Source: Arthrobacter sp. NIO-1057 (lineage in GTDB: Bacteria > Actinomycetota > Actinomycetes > Actinomycetales > Micrococcaceae). Taken from it: 64,000 nucleotides of DNA. This document shows positions 54,151 through 63,045 of this stretch, in pieces. A model generated the notes under the pieces. The model ran no database searches. It saw only the letters and a program-made list of their open reading frames with translations, and was not told where the DNA came from. The translations under genes and the position numbers were made by a program. Positions within the stretch are counted from its first letter, which is position 1; every line of letters begins with the position of its first letter. The stretch is taken from NCBI RefSeq assembly GCF_900094805.1, contig NZ_FMAT01000002.1, forward strand, positions 496,001-560,000, read 5' to 3'.

Positions 54151-55017
54151 TTAGCCAGCTAGGGTGTAGTAACCGTACAGCGGGTTGCGCGATACGGAGT
54201 GAACCAGCGTTCCAACGCTTGGGTTCTGAGCACCGATCATCTGGCCGTTGCCTAGGTAGATGCCAACGTGGCCGCCACCGTTCTGGAATACCAAGTCGCC
54301 TGGCTTAGGGTTGCTGGTGCGCTTGAACTGACCCGAGCCAAGGATGGCCGAGGTGCCACGAGCAATGTTGATGCCATGCTGTGCGTAGACGTACTTGACG
54401 AAGCCGGAGCAATCCCAGCCACTTGGGGTGTTGCCGCCCCAAACGTATGGAACTCCTGCGTACTTTGCAGCGGTAGCTGCAATGCCGGACAGGCTGGAAG
54501 TCTCAACCGAGGATTCGGTCTTGGTCTCAGTCTTGGTAGTAGTCTGAGTCTGCTGGCTACCGTTGTTCTGGCGAGTCGTTGGAGCAAGTGAGTCCGAAGA
54601 ATCGCTGCTGCTCGACTGGCTGCTGGTCGGCTGAGTCGAGGTGCCCGACTGGGTGCTACGAGTGGTTGGCTCGATGCTGTCAGCTACGGCAACAACTACT
54701 GGCTTTGGCTTTTCCTGAGCGGTAAAGCTTGCGCGCTCAATGTCTACGGAAGAGTCCTTGTCGGCAGCAACGCTAACCGACTTAACTGCAACGCGCTCTG
54801 GGGTAATGGTGTCAACCGGAGCGGCCGAAACATCACGTGGGGCTGAAGCCTGACCTGGTACACCCAGAGCAACGATCAAACCTGATGCTGCAGCTACTAC
54901 AGCTGCCTGGCGTCCTACCGAACCTGCGTTCGAAGATACTGCCTGCGAAATCGCTTCTAGCGAGTTGGTGCGTGGAACGTCAGCACGGCGACGTCCATGG
55001 GTATGACTCTTGGTCAC
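54151..55017 (-). CDS. Secreted NlpC/P60 peptidoglycan endopeptidase
   Basis: 288 residues. A signal-anchor-like helix (QAAVVAAASGLIVALGVPGQASA, about 38-62) directs export. A Ser/Thr/Gln-rich linker precedes the catalytic NlpC/P60 domain at about 178-288: PYVWGGNTPSGWDCSGFV with catalytic Cys203, GHVGIYLGNGQMIGA with His250. It cuts peptide stems of peptidoglycan. GTG start 55017 lies behind AAGGAGAGG. The c-di-AMP riboswitch just upstream shuts it off at high c-di-AMP in studied homologues. Confidence 0.92.
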   Translation of the reverse strand: MTKSHTHGRRRADVPRTNSLEAISQAVSSNAGSVGRQAAVVAAASGLIVALGVPGQASAPRDVSAAPVDTITPERVAVKSVSVAADKDSSVDIERASFTAQEKPKPVVVAVADSIEPTTRSTQSGTSTQPTSSQSSSSDSSDSLAPTTRQNNGSQQTQTTTKTETKTESSVETSSLSGIAATAAKYAGVPYVWGGNTPSGWDCSGFVKYVYAQHGINIARGTSAILGSGQFKRTSNPKPGDLVFQNGGGHVGIYLGNGQMIGAQNPSVGTLVHSVSRNPLYGYYTLAG

Positions 55018-55029
55018 TATTAATGCCTC

Positions 55030-55185
55030 TCCTTGATACCTACGAGGTAAGCTGTCGGGTTCGAAGTGGAGTTACCTCGGTGGATTTGAAGTTTCCTTCT
55101 CTATCCACTTCACCCCTAGGGTTATTAGCCAAAGCTAACGACCCGATATTGGTTCCCCCGCCACTGCCGTACGAGTTGTGTATAA
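55030..55185 (-). ncRNA. c-di-AMP riboswitch (ydaO-yuaA type) upstream of NlpC/P60 gene
   Basis: Minus-strand leader with the ydaO hallmarks in order: GGGGGAACC (near 55155), GGGTCGTTAG, CCCTAGGGGTGAAG (near 55110), CCGAGGTAACTCC, then CGAACCCGACAGCTTACCTCGTAGG (55030-55055). The start codon follows 13 bases after the last block. The approximate ends are estimated from these blocks. The class is a known OFF switch for wall-hydrolase genes in actinobacteria. Confidence 0.9.
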
Positions 55186-55315
55186 CTGCTCATTGCGTGT
55201 TGGCAGTGCTCGGTTCTCACGCAAAGTTGCCCAGGGTTTCCCATGGCACGGATATAAGCCTATAGGATGATTTTTGAAATGTCACGTTTTGATCACGGAA
55301 TAGTGACGAACGTCG

Positions 55316-56365
55316 TTACAACCATCCAGCAGGGTCTTTAAATTGACCATCTACGATCACTTCAAAGTGCACGTGAGGCCCGGTTGAGTTACCAGTAGTG
55401 CCGGATAATGCGATGACATCGCCACGCTTTACGTGGTCGCCAACCTTCACCAAAACCTTACTGTTGTGGCTGTAACCGGTTTCCAGTCCACTTCCGTGAT
55501 CCAGAGTGACTCGGTTACCCGAGTGTCCGGCCCAGCCGGCGACTTCAACAACACCGTCAGCTGCTGCATAGACCTCGGTTCCGCTGGGAACACCATAGTC
55601 CGTGCCGCTGTGGATCATGTATCCAGCGCCGGTTGGATTTTTGCGGTGTCCAAAAGTCGAGGTAATACGCTGACTGGTCACCGGCGCGGAGAGCAGTCCA
55701 GCGGTTTCCTTGATGCTGGTGATGTCACCGCCCGAGGCAGTCATAATGTCCGAGAACTTCTCTTCGCTCTTAACCTGCGGGTTCAGCGAGGATGACAGCG
55801 CGGCACGTTCCACAGATAGTTCTGCAGCATTGCCAGGAGCTTTTACGTCAACCACGGCCGAGGTAGCGGTGCGCTCTGCGGCAGCTGCGACAGCCTTATC
55901 TTCTTCGCCGGTATTGCCCGATAGCTGTGGTGCTGCGACTGCCAAGGCTAGGCCCGACACTGCAGCGACAGCGGCAACCTTATGCGCAAAACCGAGGCGA
56001 CTAGGCTTTCGAGCGTTCGACTTAACGTTGGCGATGAATTCAACGTTGCTCGCTACCTGGCTCGGAGCTTGGCTAGTGGCCTGAACCTCGATGGCGCTTG
56101 GGAACGCGACAACATTACTGTCGGCAGTCTTAGGTGCCAGATCTGCTTGCGTTGGGGCAACACCGTAGCGCTGCATTGAGTCGAAGCGTCGACCCACAAA
56201 GTTTGCGTTGACCGGCTTTACCGGGGCAATAGTTGGGACGGTGGCGGCGGCGCGTGATGCGCGGCGTCCACTGGTACGCTGAGTCGCCGAAGCAGCGATC
56301 TCGGTGATCGCATCCACTTCAGTATCAGCAGCGCGACGTCGTCCCGCAGTCTTGGTTTCTACCAA
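55316..56365 (-). CDS. M23-family peptidoglycan metallopeptidase
   Basis: 349 residues. The N-terminal region (1-100) is rich in Arg/Ala and cytosolic-looking; a hydrophobic helix lies at about 126-146 (VAAVAAVSGLALAVAAPQL). A linker leads to the LytM/M23 domain: ITSTFGHRKNPTGAGYMIHSGTDYG with zinc ligands His252 and Asp256, and GPHVHFE with His331 and His333. It hydrolyses peptide cross-bridges or stems. TTG start at 56365, preceded by AGAGGAA. The c-di-AMP riboswitch is directly upstream. Confidence 0.92.
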   Translation of the reverse strand: MVETKTAGRRRAADTEVDAITEIAASATQRTSGRRASRAAATVPTIAPVKPVNANFVGRRFDSMQRYGVAPTQADLAPKTADSNVVAFPSAIEVQATSQAPSQVASNVEFIANVKSNARKPSRLGFAHKVAAVAAVSGLALAVAAPQLSGNTGEEDKAVAAAAERTATSAVVDVKAPGNAAELSVERAALSSSLNPQVKSEEKFSDIMTASGGDITSIKETAGLLSAPVTSQRITSTFGHRKNPTGAGYMIHSGTDYGVPSGTEVYAAADGVVEVAGWAGHSGNRVTLDHGSGLETGYSHNSKVLVKVGDHVKRGDVIALSGTTGNSTGPHVHFEVIVDGQFKDPAGWL

Positions 56366-56382
56366 AACATTCCTCTCACTGT

Positions 56383-56515
56383 TGCGCCTACGAAGTTAGC
56401 TGTCGGGTTCGGTTCTGGAGAATGAACCGGCCTGCACCAAGCAGAGCTTCACCCCGAGACGCTTTCACGCCGTAAGAAGTGGGTCCCCCGTTGTTGCCCA
56501 TAAACTTCGGTTACC
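56383..56515 (-). ncRNA. c-di-AMP riboswitch (ydaO-yuaA type) upstream of M23 gene
   Basis: Minus-strand leader with GGGGGACCC (near 56485), TCGGGGTGAAGC (near 56450), then GAACCCGACAGCTAACTTCGTAGGCG (56383-56408). The block order and spacing match the neighbouring riboswitch, with different helices. It precedes the M23 start by about 18 bases. The ends are approximate. Confidence 0.88.
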
Positions 56516-56627
56516 GATTTCCGGCGCAGGGCAACACTAGGCGGTCGCGACGGAGACGAGTGATGCCAGTCAGATCGACGACACCACACTTCAACGTTAC
56601 CGGTCATCCGGTAAAGTTACAATTTCG

Positions 56628-57326
56628 TTATCTTTTTTGAGCCCGAACAAATACGTGTCCACTAACCTCAACCGGCAGCTCCAAGGCGCCTTCAATACCC
56701 TGTACTCGGACCACGACATAGTCATCGGCTCGCTCCAAGGTGACAATTGCGCCGGGGCGAATTCCGCCTTCATTCAGTTGTCCGAGCAGGATTGGGTCAG
56801 TTTGGATCGGCTCCGCCAGGCGCTCGATTGCCACCGGGCCATCGTTTCCGGCCAGCAATGCCTCGTCCAGGTTCTCTACTTCATATGAGATTTCAGCCAC
56901 GCTCGGTCCACCGAGGACTTCGAGACCTGGAATCGGGTTGCCGTAAGGAGACACAGTTGGCTTGCCCAGCAAATCATAAAGGCGACGCTCAACGCGTTCA
57001 CTCATGACGTGCTCCCAGCGGCAAGCCTCGTCGTGAACGTATTCCCAATCTAGGCCGATCATGTCTGAGAGTAAGCGCTCTGCCAAGCGGTGCTTGCGCA
57101 TGACGCTCGTTGCCAATTCGTGACCTTTTTCGGTCAGAGCGAGGTGACGGTCGGAAGAAACAACGACTAAACCATCGCGTTCCATACGAGCAACTGTCTG
57201 CGACACGGTGGGGCCGGAATGGCCAAGGCGTTCTGCAATTCGCGCGCGCAGGGCCACGATCTCCTCTTCTTGAAGCTCAAGAATGGTACGCAGATACATT
57301 TCAGTTGTATCAATAAGATCAGACAC
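56628..57326 (-). CDS. ideR: DtxR/IdeR-family metal-dependent regulator
   Basis: 232 residues. Winged HTH at 1-65 (ETMYLRTILELQEE, GHSGPTVSQTVARMERDGLV with recognition helix SGPTVSQTVARM), then the dimerisation and metal-binding domain: HRLAERLL, and DEACRWEHVMSERVERRL with Cys, Glu and His at the primary metal-site positions, like DtxR. The C-terminal SH3-like domain (about 150-232) is complete. Iron(II)-dependent repressor of siderophore and iron-uptake genes and activator of storage; manganese as ligand is possible. GTG start 57326 with AGGAG nine bases upstream. The SIP gene at 23817 is a candidate target. Confidence 0.9.
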   Translation of the reverse strand: MSDLIDTTEMYLRTILELQEEEIVALRARIAERLGHSGPTVSQTVARMERDGLVVVSSDRHLALTEKGHELATSVMRKHRLAERLLSDMIGLDWEYVHDEACRWEHVMSERVERRLYDLLGKPTVSPYGNPIPGLEVLGGPSVAEISYEVENLDEALLAGNDGPVAIERLAEPIQTDPILLGQLNEGGIRPGAIVTLERADDYVVVRVQGIEGALELPVEVSGHVFVRAQKR

Positions 57327-57587
57327 AGCAGCCGCTCCTGGAAGTCACAACAGTTAAGTTCGCTCGAATAATACGTGGCGTCGATACCCCACTCTACTTG
57401 GTTTGTCGGACAGAAAGCGGATGTAACCCGCTCATCTGTCTTCGTAACCGACGGTAGCGTTTTTCTCACGAGCCCCCGCTATTTGCGAAGATATCTATTG
57501 AAACGCCACGGCCATCCTTCAATATTCCAACTTATGGGTATAGGCAGCCTGTCAGGCACTTCAAACTATCGCTACAAGAGGAGCGCG

Positions 57588-58709
57588 ATGAGCACGGACA
57601 TCCAAATTCCACAAGACCTTCTGCCTGCCGATGGACGATTCGGCGCAGGGCCTTCCAAGGTACGCGCAGAACAGGTTCAGGCCATCGCCGATGCAGGCTC
57701 CAAGTTACTGGGTACTTCCCACCGCCAAGCACCGGTCAAGAACCTAGTTGCCTCAGTTCAAGACGGACTGAAAGAAATGTTCAACGCGCCGGAAGGCTAC
57801 GAAGTTCTTTTGGGCGTTGGCGGATCCACCGCGTTCTGGGATGCAGCAGCATTCAGCCTGGTTCGTTCCAAGGCCCAGCACCTGTCCTTCGGTGAGTTCG
57901 GTTCCAAGTTTGCCAAGGCGACCGACAAGGCCCCATTCTTGGAGGCATCCTCGATCGTTGTTGGCGAGCCAGGTACCGTGCCAGAACCGGTAGCAGAAGC
58001 CGACGTTGACCTCTACGCATGGCCTCACAACGAAACCTCGACCGGCGCAGCGGCACCGATTAAGCGTGTTGCCGGAGCCAACGAAGACGCTCTCATTGTC
58101 ATTGACGCCACCAGCGCGGCCGGTGGCCTCGACGTGGATCTGGCCGAGACCGACGTGTACTACTTCGCTCCACAGAAGAACTTCGCTTCCGATGGTGGCC
58201 TGTGGCTGGCCTTCGTTTCGCCAGCAGCCATCGCCCGCATTGAGGAAATCGCGGCAACCGACCGCTGGATCCCGGACTTCTTGAACTTGAAGACTGCGTT
58301 GGATAACTCGCTGAAGAACCAGACCTACAACACTCCATCGCTGACGACTCTGGTTGGCTTGGACTCGCAGATCAAGTGGATCAACGCTAACGGTGGCCTG
58401 AAGTGGGCTGCTGCCCGCACTGCCGAGTCGGCTGGTCTCATTCAGGCGTGGGCAGAAGCATCAGCTGTCGCTTCACCTTATGTTGCGAATCCAGCTCACC
58501 GCTCCAACGTCATTTCCACGGTGGACTTCGATGACTCGGTAGATGCCGCAGCCATTGCCAAGGCCCTGCGTGCCAATGGTGTGGTTGACGTTGAGCCGTA
58601 CCGCAAGCTGGGACGCAACCAGCTGCGCATCGCGACGTTCGTAGCCATCGATCCAAGTGATGTTGCAGCACTGCTCAAGAGCATCGACTTTGTGATCGAG
58701 CAGCTCTAA
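57588..58709 (+). CDS. serC: Phosphoserine aminotransferase
   Basis: 373 residues, second step of serine synthesis (3-phosphohydroxypyruvate to phosphoserine with glutamate), PLP-dependent. Start ATG 57588 behind AGAGGAG. The actinobacterial form has RFGAGPSKVR near 15, GTSHRQAPVK near 40, VGGSTAFWDAAAF near 77, and the PLP lysine in YYFAPQKNFASDGGLW near 190. Ends at a strong terminator. Confidence 0.95.
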   Translation: MSTDIQIPQDLLPADGRFGAGPSKVRAEQVQAIADAGSKLLGTSHRQAPVKNLVASVQDGLKEMFNAPEGYEVLLGVGGSTAFWDAAAFSLVRSKAQHLSFGEFGSKFAKATDKAPFLEASSIVVGEPGTVPEPVAEADVDLYAWPHNETSTGAAAPIKRVAGANEDALIVIDATSAAGGLDVDLAETDVYYFAPQKNFASDGGLWLAFVSPAAIARIEEIAATDRWIPDFLNLKTALDNSLKNQTYNTPSLTTLVGLDSQIKWINANGGLKWAAARTAESAGLIQAWAEASAVASPYVANPAHRSNVISTVDFDDSVDAAAIAKALRANGVVDVEPYRKLGRNQLRIATFVAIDPSDVAALLKSIDFVIEQL

Positions 58710-58717
58710 CTCACCAA

Positions 58718-58767
58718 AAGCGGGCGGGGGTTCGAAGAACTGATGTTCTTCGAACCCCCGCCCGCTT
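58718..58767. terminator. Terminator between serC and the DUF3027 gene
   Basis: Perfect 23-bp inverted repeat, arms 58718-58740 and 58745-58767, 4-nt loop, between convergent genes. Confidence 0.92.
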
Positions 58768-58792
58768 ATTTAACTTCTACGATTTTGAAGTG

Positions 58793-59392
58793 CTAGTTTT
58801 CCTTGCGCGTGCGGTTACGCTGCGCTGCCCGACGACGGGCTGCAGTGCGCTGCGCGGTGCGACGACGTCGAACCTGACGACGTGCCGGTGATTTATGCGT
58901 AGCTGCCTCAGGCTCAGCTTCTTCCGATTCTTCGGTTTCTGTGCCCGCAGTCTTCGCAGCGTCATCTGAAGAATCACTGCGTTCTTCATTGACCGCGGAA
59001 TCCTCAGCCTGTGCATCATCATTTTCGGATTCACCGTCTGATTCAGCGTTTTCCTCCGCTTGGGCAGCTTCGATCTCTTCCTTGGCGAGGCGATCGGCCC
59101 ACGGAACCCAGGCAGGAGCCAGAAGCGAATCTTCGCCAGCGACGATACCGACTTCACAAACCGTGAGGTCTTTAACCTTGGCCCGTGGCACCCGCGCAAG
59201 AGTAGCGAACCACGTCCATCCTTGGTAACCCTTTTTCTGGGAGACAAAACGATGGGTGACAAGTCGCTCACCTTCTGCGAAAACCCCGGAGTGCTCGCCG
59301 ATTTCTTGTGCACCGGCAATTTCGGCGAGCGCGTCGCGCGCCACGTCCACTGCGTCTGCGAGGATGGTGTCCAACTTGGGTTTACGGGCCAT
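58793..59392 (-). CDS. DUF3027 protein
   Basis: 199 residues. The N-terminal 110 residues match the DUF3027 family of actinobacteria (ADAVDVARDALAEIAG, GEHSGVFAEGERLVTHRFV, GYQGWTWFATLARVPRAK, VCEVGIVAGEDSLLAPAWVPWADRL). The rest is an acidic low-complexity linker followed by an Arg-rich basic tail (ARRQVRRRRTAQRTAARRR), which could bind nucleic acid. Other members often have a longer conserved C-terminal domain that is missing here. It follows the cold-shock gene by 3 bp, a pairing I recall in other actinobacteria. Function unknown. Confidence 0.82.
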   Translation of the reverse strand: MARKPKLDTILADAVDVARDALAEIAGAQEIGEHSGVFAEGERLVTHRFVSQKKGYQGWTWFATLARVPRAKVKDLTVCEVGIVAGEDSLLAPAWVPWADRLAKEEIEAAQAEENAESDGESENDDAQAEDSAVNEERSDSSDDAAKTAGTETEESEEAEPEAATHKSPARRQVRRRRTAQRTAARRRAAQRNRTRKEN

Positions 59393-59395
59393 TAT

Positions 59396-59779
59396 TTATG
59401 CGTCCAGATCGTCGGCTACCGCGCGAAGCACGGTAGCAACCTTCTTACCATATGCCTGTTCAGGATAACGCCCCTTGCGCAGGCTATTAGAAACGTTGTC
59501 CAGTAGCGTGATGAGATCCTCAATGAGAACAGCCTCAGCTTCAGGCTTCTTGCGTTTGGCGCGTGCCACCGATGGCGCCTGCTCCAAGAGACGCAAGCTC
59601 AGTGCCTGGGGTCCACGGCGACCCTCAGCAACACCAAACTCAAGCCGAGTCCCCGGGCGCAAATCATGAACACCTTCCGGCAACGCTGCAGCGTTGACGT
59701 AGATTTCCTTGCCATCTTCTGCGGTAATAAAACCGAAGCCCTTGGACTTTTCGTACCATTTAACCTTGCCGCTAGGCAT
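59396..59779 (-). CDS. Cold-shock protein with a C-terminal extension
   Basis: 127 residues. Start ATG 59779 has GAGG nine bases upstream; ATG 59785 is too close. Cold-shock domain at 1-70: GKVKWYEKSKGFGFITAEDGKEIYV with the RNP1 motif KGFGFI and RNP2-like EIYVN. About 60 further helical residues (EDLITLLDNVSNSLRKGRYPEQAYGKKVATVLRAVADDL) are not part of the usual 67-residue CspA. It binds single-stranded RNA or DNA. The long leader 59853-59920 has a stem. Confidence 0.9.
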   Translation of the reverse strand: MPSGKVKWYEKSKGFGFITAEDGKEIYVNAAALPEGVHDLRPGTRLEFGVAEGRRGPQALSLRLLEQAPSVARAKRKKPEAEAVLIEDLITLLDNVSNSLRKGRYPEQAYGKKVATVLRAVADDLDA

Positions 59780-59852
59780 GATCATTTACCTCGTTCGTTC
59801 TGTAACTAGATGCACGGCCGAGGCCTGCTCAGCACCATGCATATTTATATGT

Positions 59853-59920
59853 ACGATTCCGCGGAGTCACAGCCGGGGTTCTTCTTAGCTTCTTGCCGGG
59901 TACTCAACGTACGGAATCGT
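59853..59920 (-). promoter_or_regulatory. Long-range inverted repeat in the leader of the cold-shock gene
   Basis: ACGATTCCG (59853-59861) and CGGAATCGT (59912-59920) are complementary over 9 bp and enclose about 50 bases of the region upstream of the cold-shock ATG. Cold-shock mRNAs often have structured leaders; whether transcription begins upstream of this repeat is unknown. Confidence 0.35.
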
Positions 59921-60031
59921 TTCAAGTCGCCTATCTAAGATTATGTCATCCCTTATGCACTGAATTCATCTTTGCGCTTCAGGATCCGTAAGTCGTCCTG
60001 CGCAAGGTGGCACGGGGCTAAGCTAGAACTT

Positions 60032-60250
60032 GTGAGCACAGCATCAAAAACCTTAACAGTTATTTCCCGATTGGCGATCGTCGTTGCCGTAATTTCGGCT
60101 CTTGCTCTGATTGGCACCCTCGTGCTCTACTTCCAGCACATCGCCATTCCGCCGGTGATTATGGCTTTTGCCGTGTGGGGGCTACCCGTTGCCTTCGTCC
60201 TCGCGGCAGTTGTCGTCATTAGCAACATCCTCAAGCGCCGCAACCTCTAG
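60032..60250 (+). CDS. Small two-helix membrane protein
   Basis: 72 residues from GTG 60032 (MSTASKTLTVISRLAI). Two hydrophobic helices (AIVVAVISALALIGTLVLY, VIMAFAVWGLPVAFVLAAVVVI) and a basic tail KRRNL. I do not recognise it. It lies 59 bases upstream of the response-regulator gene and may be cotranscribed with it. Confidence 0.65.
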   Translation: MSTASKTLTVISRLAIVVAVISALALIGTLVLYFQHIAIPPVIMAFAVWGLPVAFVLAAVVVISNILKRRNL

Positions 60251-60309
60251 AGAAGCCGAATCAGCAATCATTCAGCAGACTCCCAGACTTCTTGTGCAGA
60301 CTGGGGTTC

Positions 60310-61017
60310 ATGAGTGCAAAAACCACTGAAGCAAAACTTCTCGTTGTTGATGACGAACCAAATATTCGCGAATTACTCTCCACGTCGCTGCGTTTCGCCG
60401 GCTTCGAGGTTGTTGCAGCTGCCAACGGGCGCGAGGCCCTAGCCGCCGTTGAAGCAGACGAACCAGATCTTGCAGTACTCGATGTCATGCTTCCGGACAT
60501 GGATGGTTTCACCATCACCCGCAAGCTACGCGCAGCCGGACGCCACTTCCCAGTTCTGTTCCTCACCGCACGTGATGACACCAGCGACAAGGTCACTGGC
60601 CTCACCGTCGGTGGCGATGACTACGTGACCAAACCATTCAGCCTGGACGAGGTCGTGGCACGCATCCGTGCCGTTCTGCGTCGTACCGCCAGCGGCGAAG
60701 AAGAAAACGCCACGATCATCGTCGCTGATCTTGAACTCGATGATGACGCCCATGAGGTGCGTCGCGCCGGAGAAATCATTGACCTCTCCCCTACCGAGTT
60801 CAAGCTGCTGCGCTACCTGATGATGAACCCCAACCGCGTACTGTCCAAGTCACAGATCCTCGATCATGTCTGGGAGTACGACTTCAACGGAGACGCTTCG
60901 ATCGTCGAGTCCTACATCTCTTACCTGCGTCGCAAGGTGGACCGCCCTGAATGGCCGGCACTGATCCAGACCAAGCGCGGTGTTGGTTACCTCATGCGCA
61001 CCCCGGATCGCCGCTAA
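60310..61017 (+). CDS. OmpR-type response regulator
   Basis: 235 residues from ATG 60310. Receiver domain 1-120: DDEPN acidic pocket near 15, phosphorylated Asp58 in VLDVMLP, Thr and Lys in LFLTARDD and VTKPFS. Winged-helix output domain at about 140-235 (PTEFKLLRYLMMNPNRVLSKSQILDHVWEYDFNGDASIVESYISYLRRKVD). It is paired with the histidine kinase gene 41 bases downstream. Target genes cannot be deduced. Confidence 0.94.
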   Translation: MSAKTTEAKLLVVDDEPNIRELLSTSLRFAGFEVVAAANGREALAAVEADEPDLAVLDVMLPDMDGFTITRKLRAAGRHFPVLFLTARDDTSDKVTGLTVGGDDYVTKPFSLDEVVARIRAVLRRTASGEEENATIIVADLELDDDAHEVRRAGEIIDLSPTEFKLLRYLMMNPNRVLSKSQILDHVWEYDFNGDASIVESYISYLRRKVDRPEWPALIQTKRGVGYLMRTPDRR

Positions 61018-61058
61018 TAATTCACGAAGGAACACAGTAGGCCTTGTAAAGTCTGTAT

Positions 61059-62588
61059 ATGAAGTCGATTCGAGCCAAATGGCGCCGTACCTCCATGAGG
61101 ACAAAGCTCGTCACCGTCATGCTCGGGCTGATGATCATCGCGATCTTCGCGACCGCGCTCAGTTCATCCCATACCTTGAAGATCTCGATGACCAATCAGA
61201 TCGATGATCAGCTCAACGCTTCGTGGCCCACGATGGCCTATGGGTTGAACAAGGCCTACGTGAATTCCCTGAACAACAACAGCAGTACCGACGGGTCCGG
61301 GGACTTTGACCCCACCCTCTTAGGGCTGAACAGCTCGTACGCGGATATCCGTGATGAAGACGGCAAGATCGTCTACATCATGCCACGCTCACGGGTCAGC
61401 CCCAGCAACGCTTCTGACTTACCGTTGCTTAATCCTGCACAAATCGAACAGTTGGCTACCACTCCCCTGGTCCCTTCCACTGTTCCCGGCAGTTTCCCGA
61501 CTTCTTCAGGCTGGCGAACCATGATGGTGCCCTTGGAGAGTAGCGACCTCAACCTCTTCTTGGCCCTGCCGCTGGATACCGTGGACACCACGGTCCGCCA
61601 GACCGCGGTGCTGGTACTTTCCACCGGATTACTGGCAGCCCTAGTGATGTCGATGATCGCTTATGCACTCACCGGACGATCGCTGCAACCCTTGAACAAT
61701 GTGGAACGCACCGCCTCAATGATTGCCGCTGGCGATCTCTCCCAGCGTGTGACGGACTATCCTTCCGAAACTGAGGTTGGCCGCTTGTCTCGGTCGTTGA
61801 ACGCCATGCTCGCTCAAATCGAGAAGGCCTTCCATGATCGGCAGGCCTCGGAACGCAAGATGCGTCGCTTCATCCAAGATGCCTCACATGAGCTGCGCAC
61901 CCCGTTGGTCACCATTCAGGGGTACTCAGAGTTTTACCGTTACGGGGGTCTGGCCGATCCCGAAGCACTGGATTCGGCCATGGGCCGCATCGAAGCTGAA
62001 TCTAAGCGCATGGCTCGACTGGTAGAAGACCTGCTCATGCTCGCGCGTCTTGACGAACAGCGCCCCATGGAGAAGCAACCGGTAGACCTGCTTGTTCTAG
62101 GCCAGGACGCCGTGGAAGATACCAAGGTACGAGCCCCGGATCGTATGGTGAAGCTCGTGGGGCTCACCTCTGAGCGACCCAGCCCAGCAAGTACCGTGGG
62201 CGATGACGCGCGGATCCGTCAGGTCATCGCCAACCTGCTCACCAATGCGCTGCGCTACACCCCTGAAGGCACTCCCATCGAAATCGCCGTCGGGGTTCGT
62301 TCTCTGGTTGCAGGGGCGATGGATGCGGTCATTGAGATCAGAGATCACGGTCCCGGTATCCCCGCCGAAGACGCCAAACGTATCTTTGAGCGCTTCTACC
62401 GTGCCGACAGTTCGCGCCAGCGAGAAACTGGCGGCTCGGGACTGGGACTGGCCATCGTTGCAGCTATCGTTCAGCAGCATGGTGGCTCGGTTGCTTTGGC
62501 TGATACGGCCGGTGGCGGCGCCACGATGTCTATTTCCTTGCCCTACGTGCCATTGGTCGAACGCCCCGAGCCTGAGATCGAAGACTAG
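61059..62588 (+). CDS. Sensor histidine kinase of the two-component pair
   Basis: 509 residues. Two membrane helices (near 20-40 and 185-210) enclose an extracytoplasmic sensor loop of about 140 residues. A HAMP domain (QPLNNVERTASMIAAGDLSQRV) follows, then HisKA with His277 in QDASHELRTPLVTIQGYSEF, and HATPase with the N box ANLLTNALRYTPEG, G1 DHGPGIPAED, F box IFERFYRAD and G2 GGSGLGLAIV. The signal is unknown. Confidence 0.95.
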   Translation: MKSIRAKWRRTSMRTKLVTVMLGLMIIAIFATALSSSHTLKISMTNQIDDQLNASWPTMAYGLNKAYVNSLNNNSSTDGSGDFDPTLLGLNSSYADIRDEDGKIVYIMPRSRVSPSNASDLPLLNPAQIEQLATTPLVPSTVPGSFPTSSGWRTMMVPLESSDLNLFLALPLDTVDTTVRQTAVLVLSTGLLAALVMSMIAYALTGRSLQPLNNVERTASMIAAGDLSQRVTDYPSETEVGRLSRSLNAMLAQIEKAFHDRQASERKMRRFIQDASHELRTPLVTIQGYSEFYRYGGLADPEALDSAMGRIEAESKRMARLVEDLLMLARLDEQRPMEKQPVDLLVLGQDAVEDTKVRAPDRMVKLVGLTSERPSPASTVGDDARIRQVIANLLTNALRYTPEGTPIEIAVGVRSLVAGAMDAVIEIRDHGPGIPAEDAKRIFERFYRADSSRQRETGGSGLGLAIVAAIVQQHGGSVALADTAGGGATMSISLPYVPLVERPEPEIED

Positions 62589-62712
62589 GTTTCGTTGCTT
62601 GCACGGTGGTGTTATCCACATCTGGTCTCCGGATCTCATTTCAGGCCTAACCAACTTTCTACTGTGGTGGCATCGAGTATTCGATATAGCCATCTAGGAA
62701 AGGATCAGGTCC

Positions 62713-63003
62713 ATGAGTACGTTCTCCACCAATACCGGCGAAATGCAGGTCAAGTCTCAGGCAGTCATGAATACCATTGAACGACTCCGCCACGAGGTTT
62801 CGACAATGCAAATGAATCTTGATCAGCTGCAAAGCACCTGGCAGGGATCAGCTGCCGCTTCATTCCAGTCCATCGTCGCCGACTGGCGTTCCACGCACGT
62901 GCAGATCGAGGAGGCACTGAGCAGCATCGCCAGCGCCCTGAATCATGCTTCCATGCAGTACGAAGAAGTCGAACAGGTCAACACCTCACTGTTTCGGTAC
63001 TAA
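62713..63003 (+). CDS. WXG100-family protein (ESAT-6-like)
   Basis: 96 residues, the usual length: helical hairpin with the WxG turn in STWQGSAAASFQ near 42-50 and a C-terminal helix ending YEEVEQVNTSLF. The C-terminal YxxxE-type signal seems to be YEEVE. A GGATCAGG ribosome site precedes ATG 62713. Secreted by type VII systems in relatives. No EccC ATPase, EccD/E or partner Esx gene is in the window, so it is an orphan here. Confidence 0.88.
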   Translation: MSTFSTNTGEMQVKSQAVMNTIERLRHEVSTMQMNLDQLQSTWQGSAAASFQSIVADWRSTHVQIEEALSSIASALNHASMQYEEVEQVNTSLFRY

Positions 63004-63045
63004 CCAAGAACTGTGCAACGGCAGGTTGATCAGTAGTCTTAGCTT

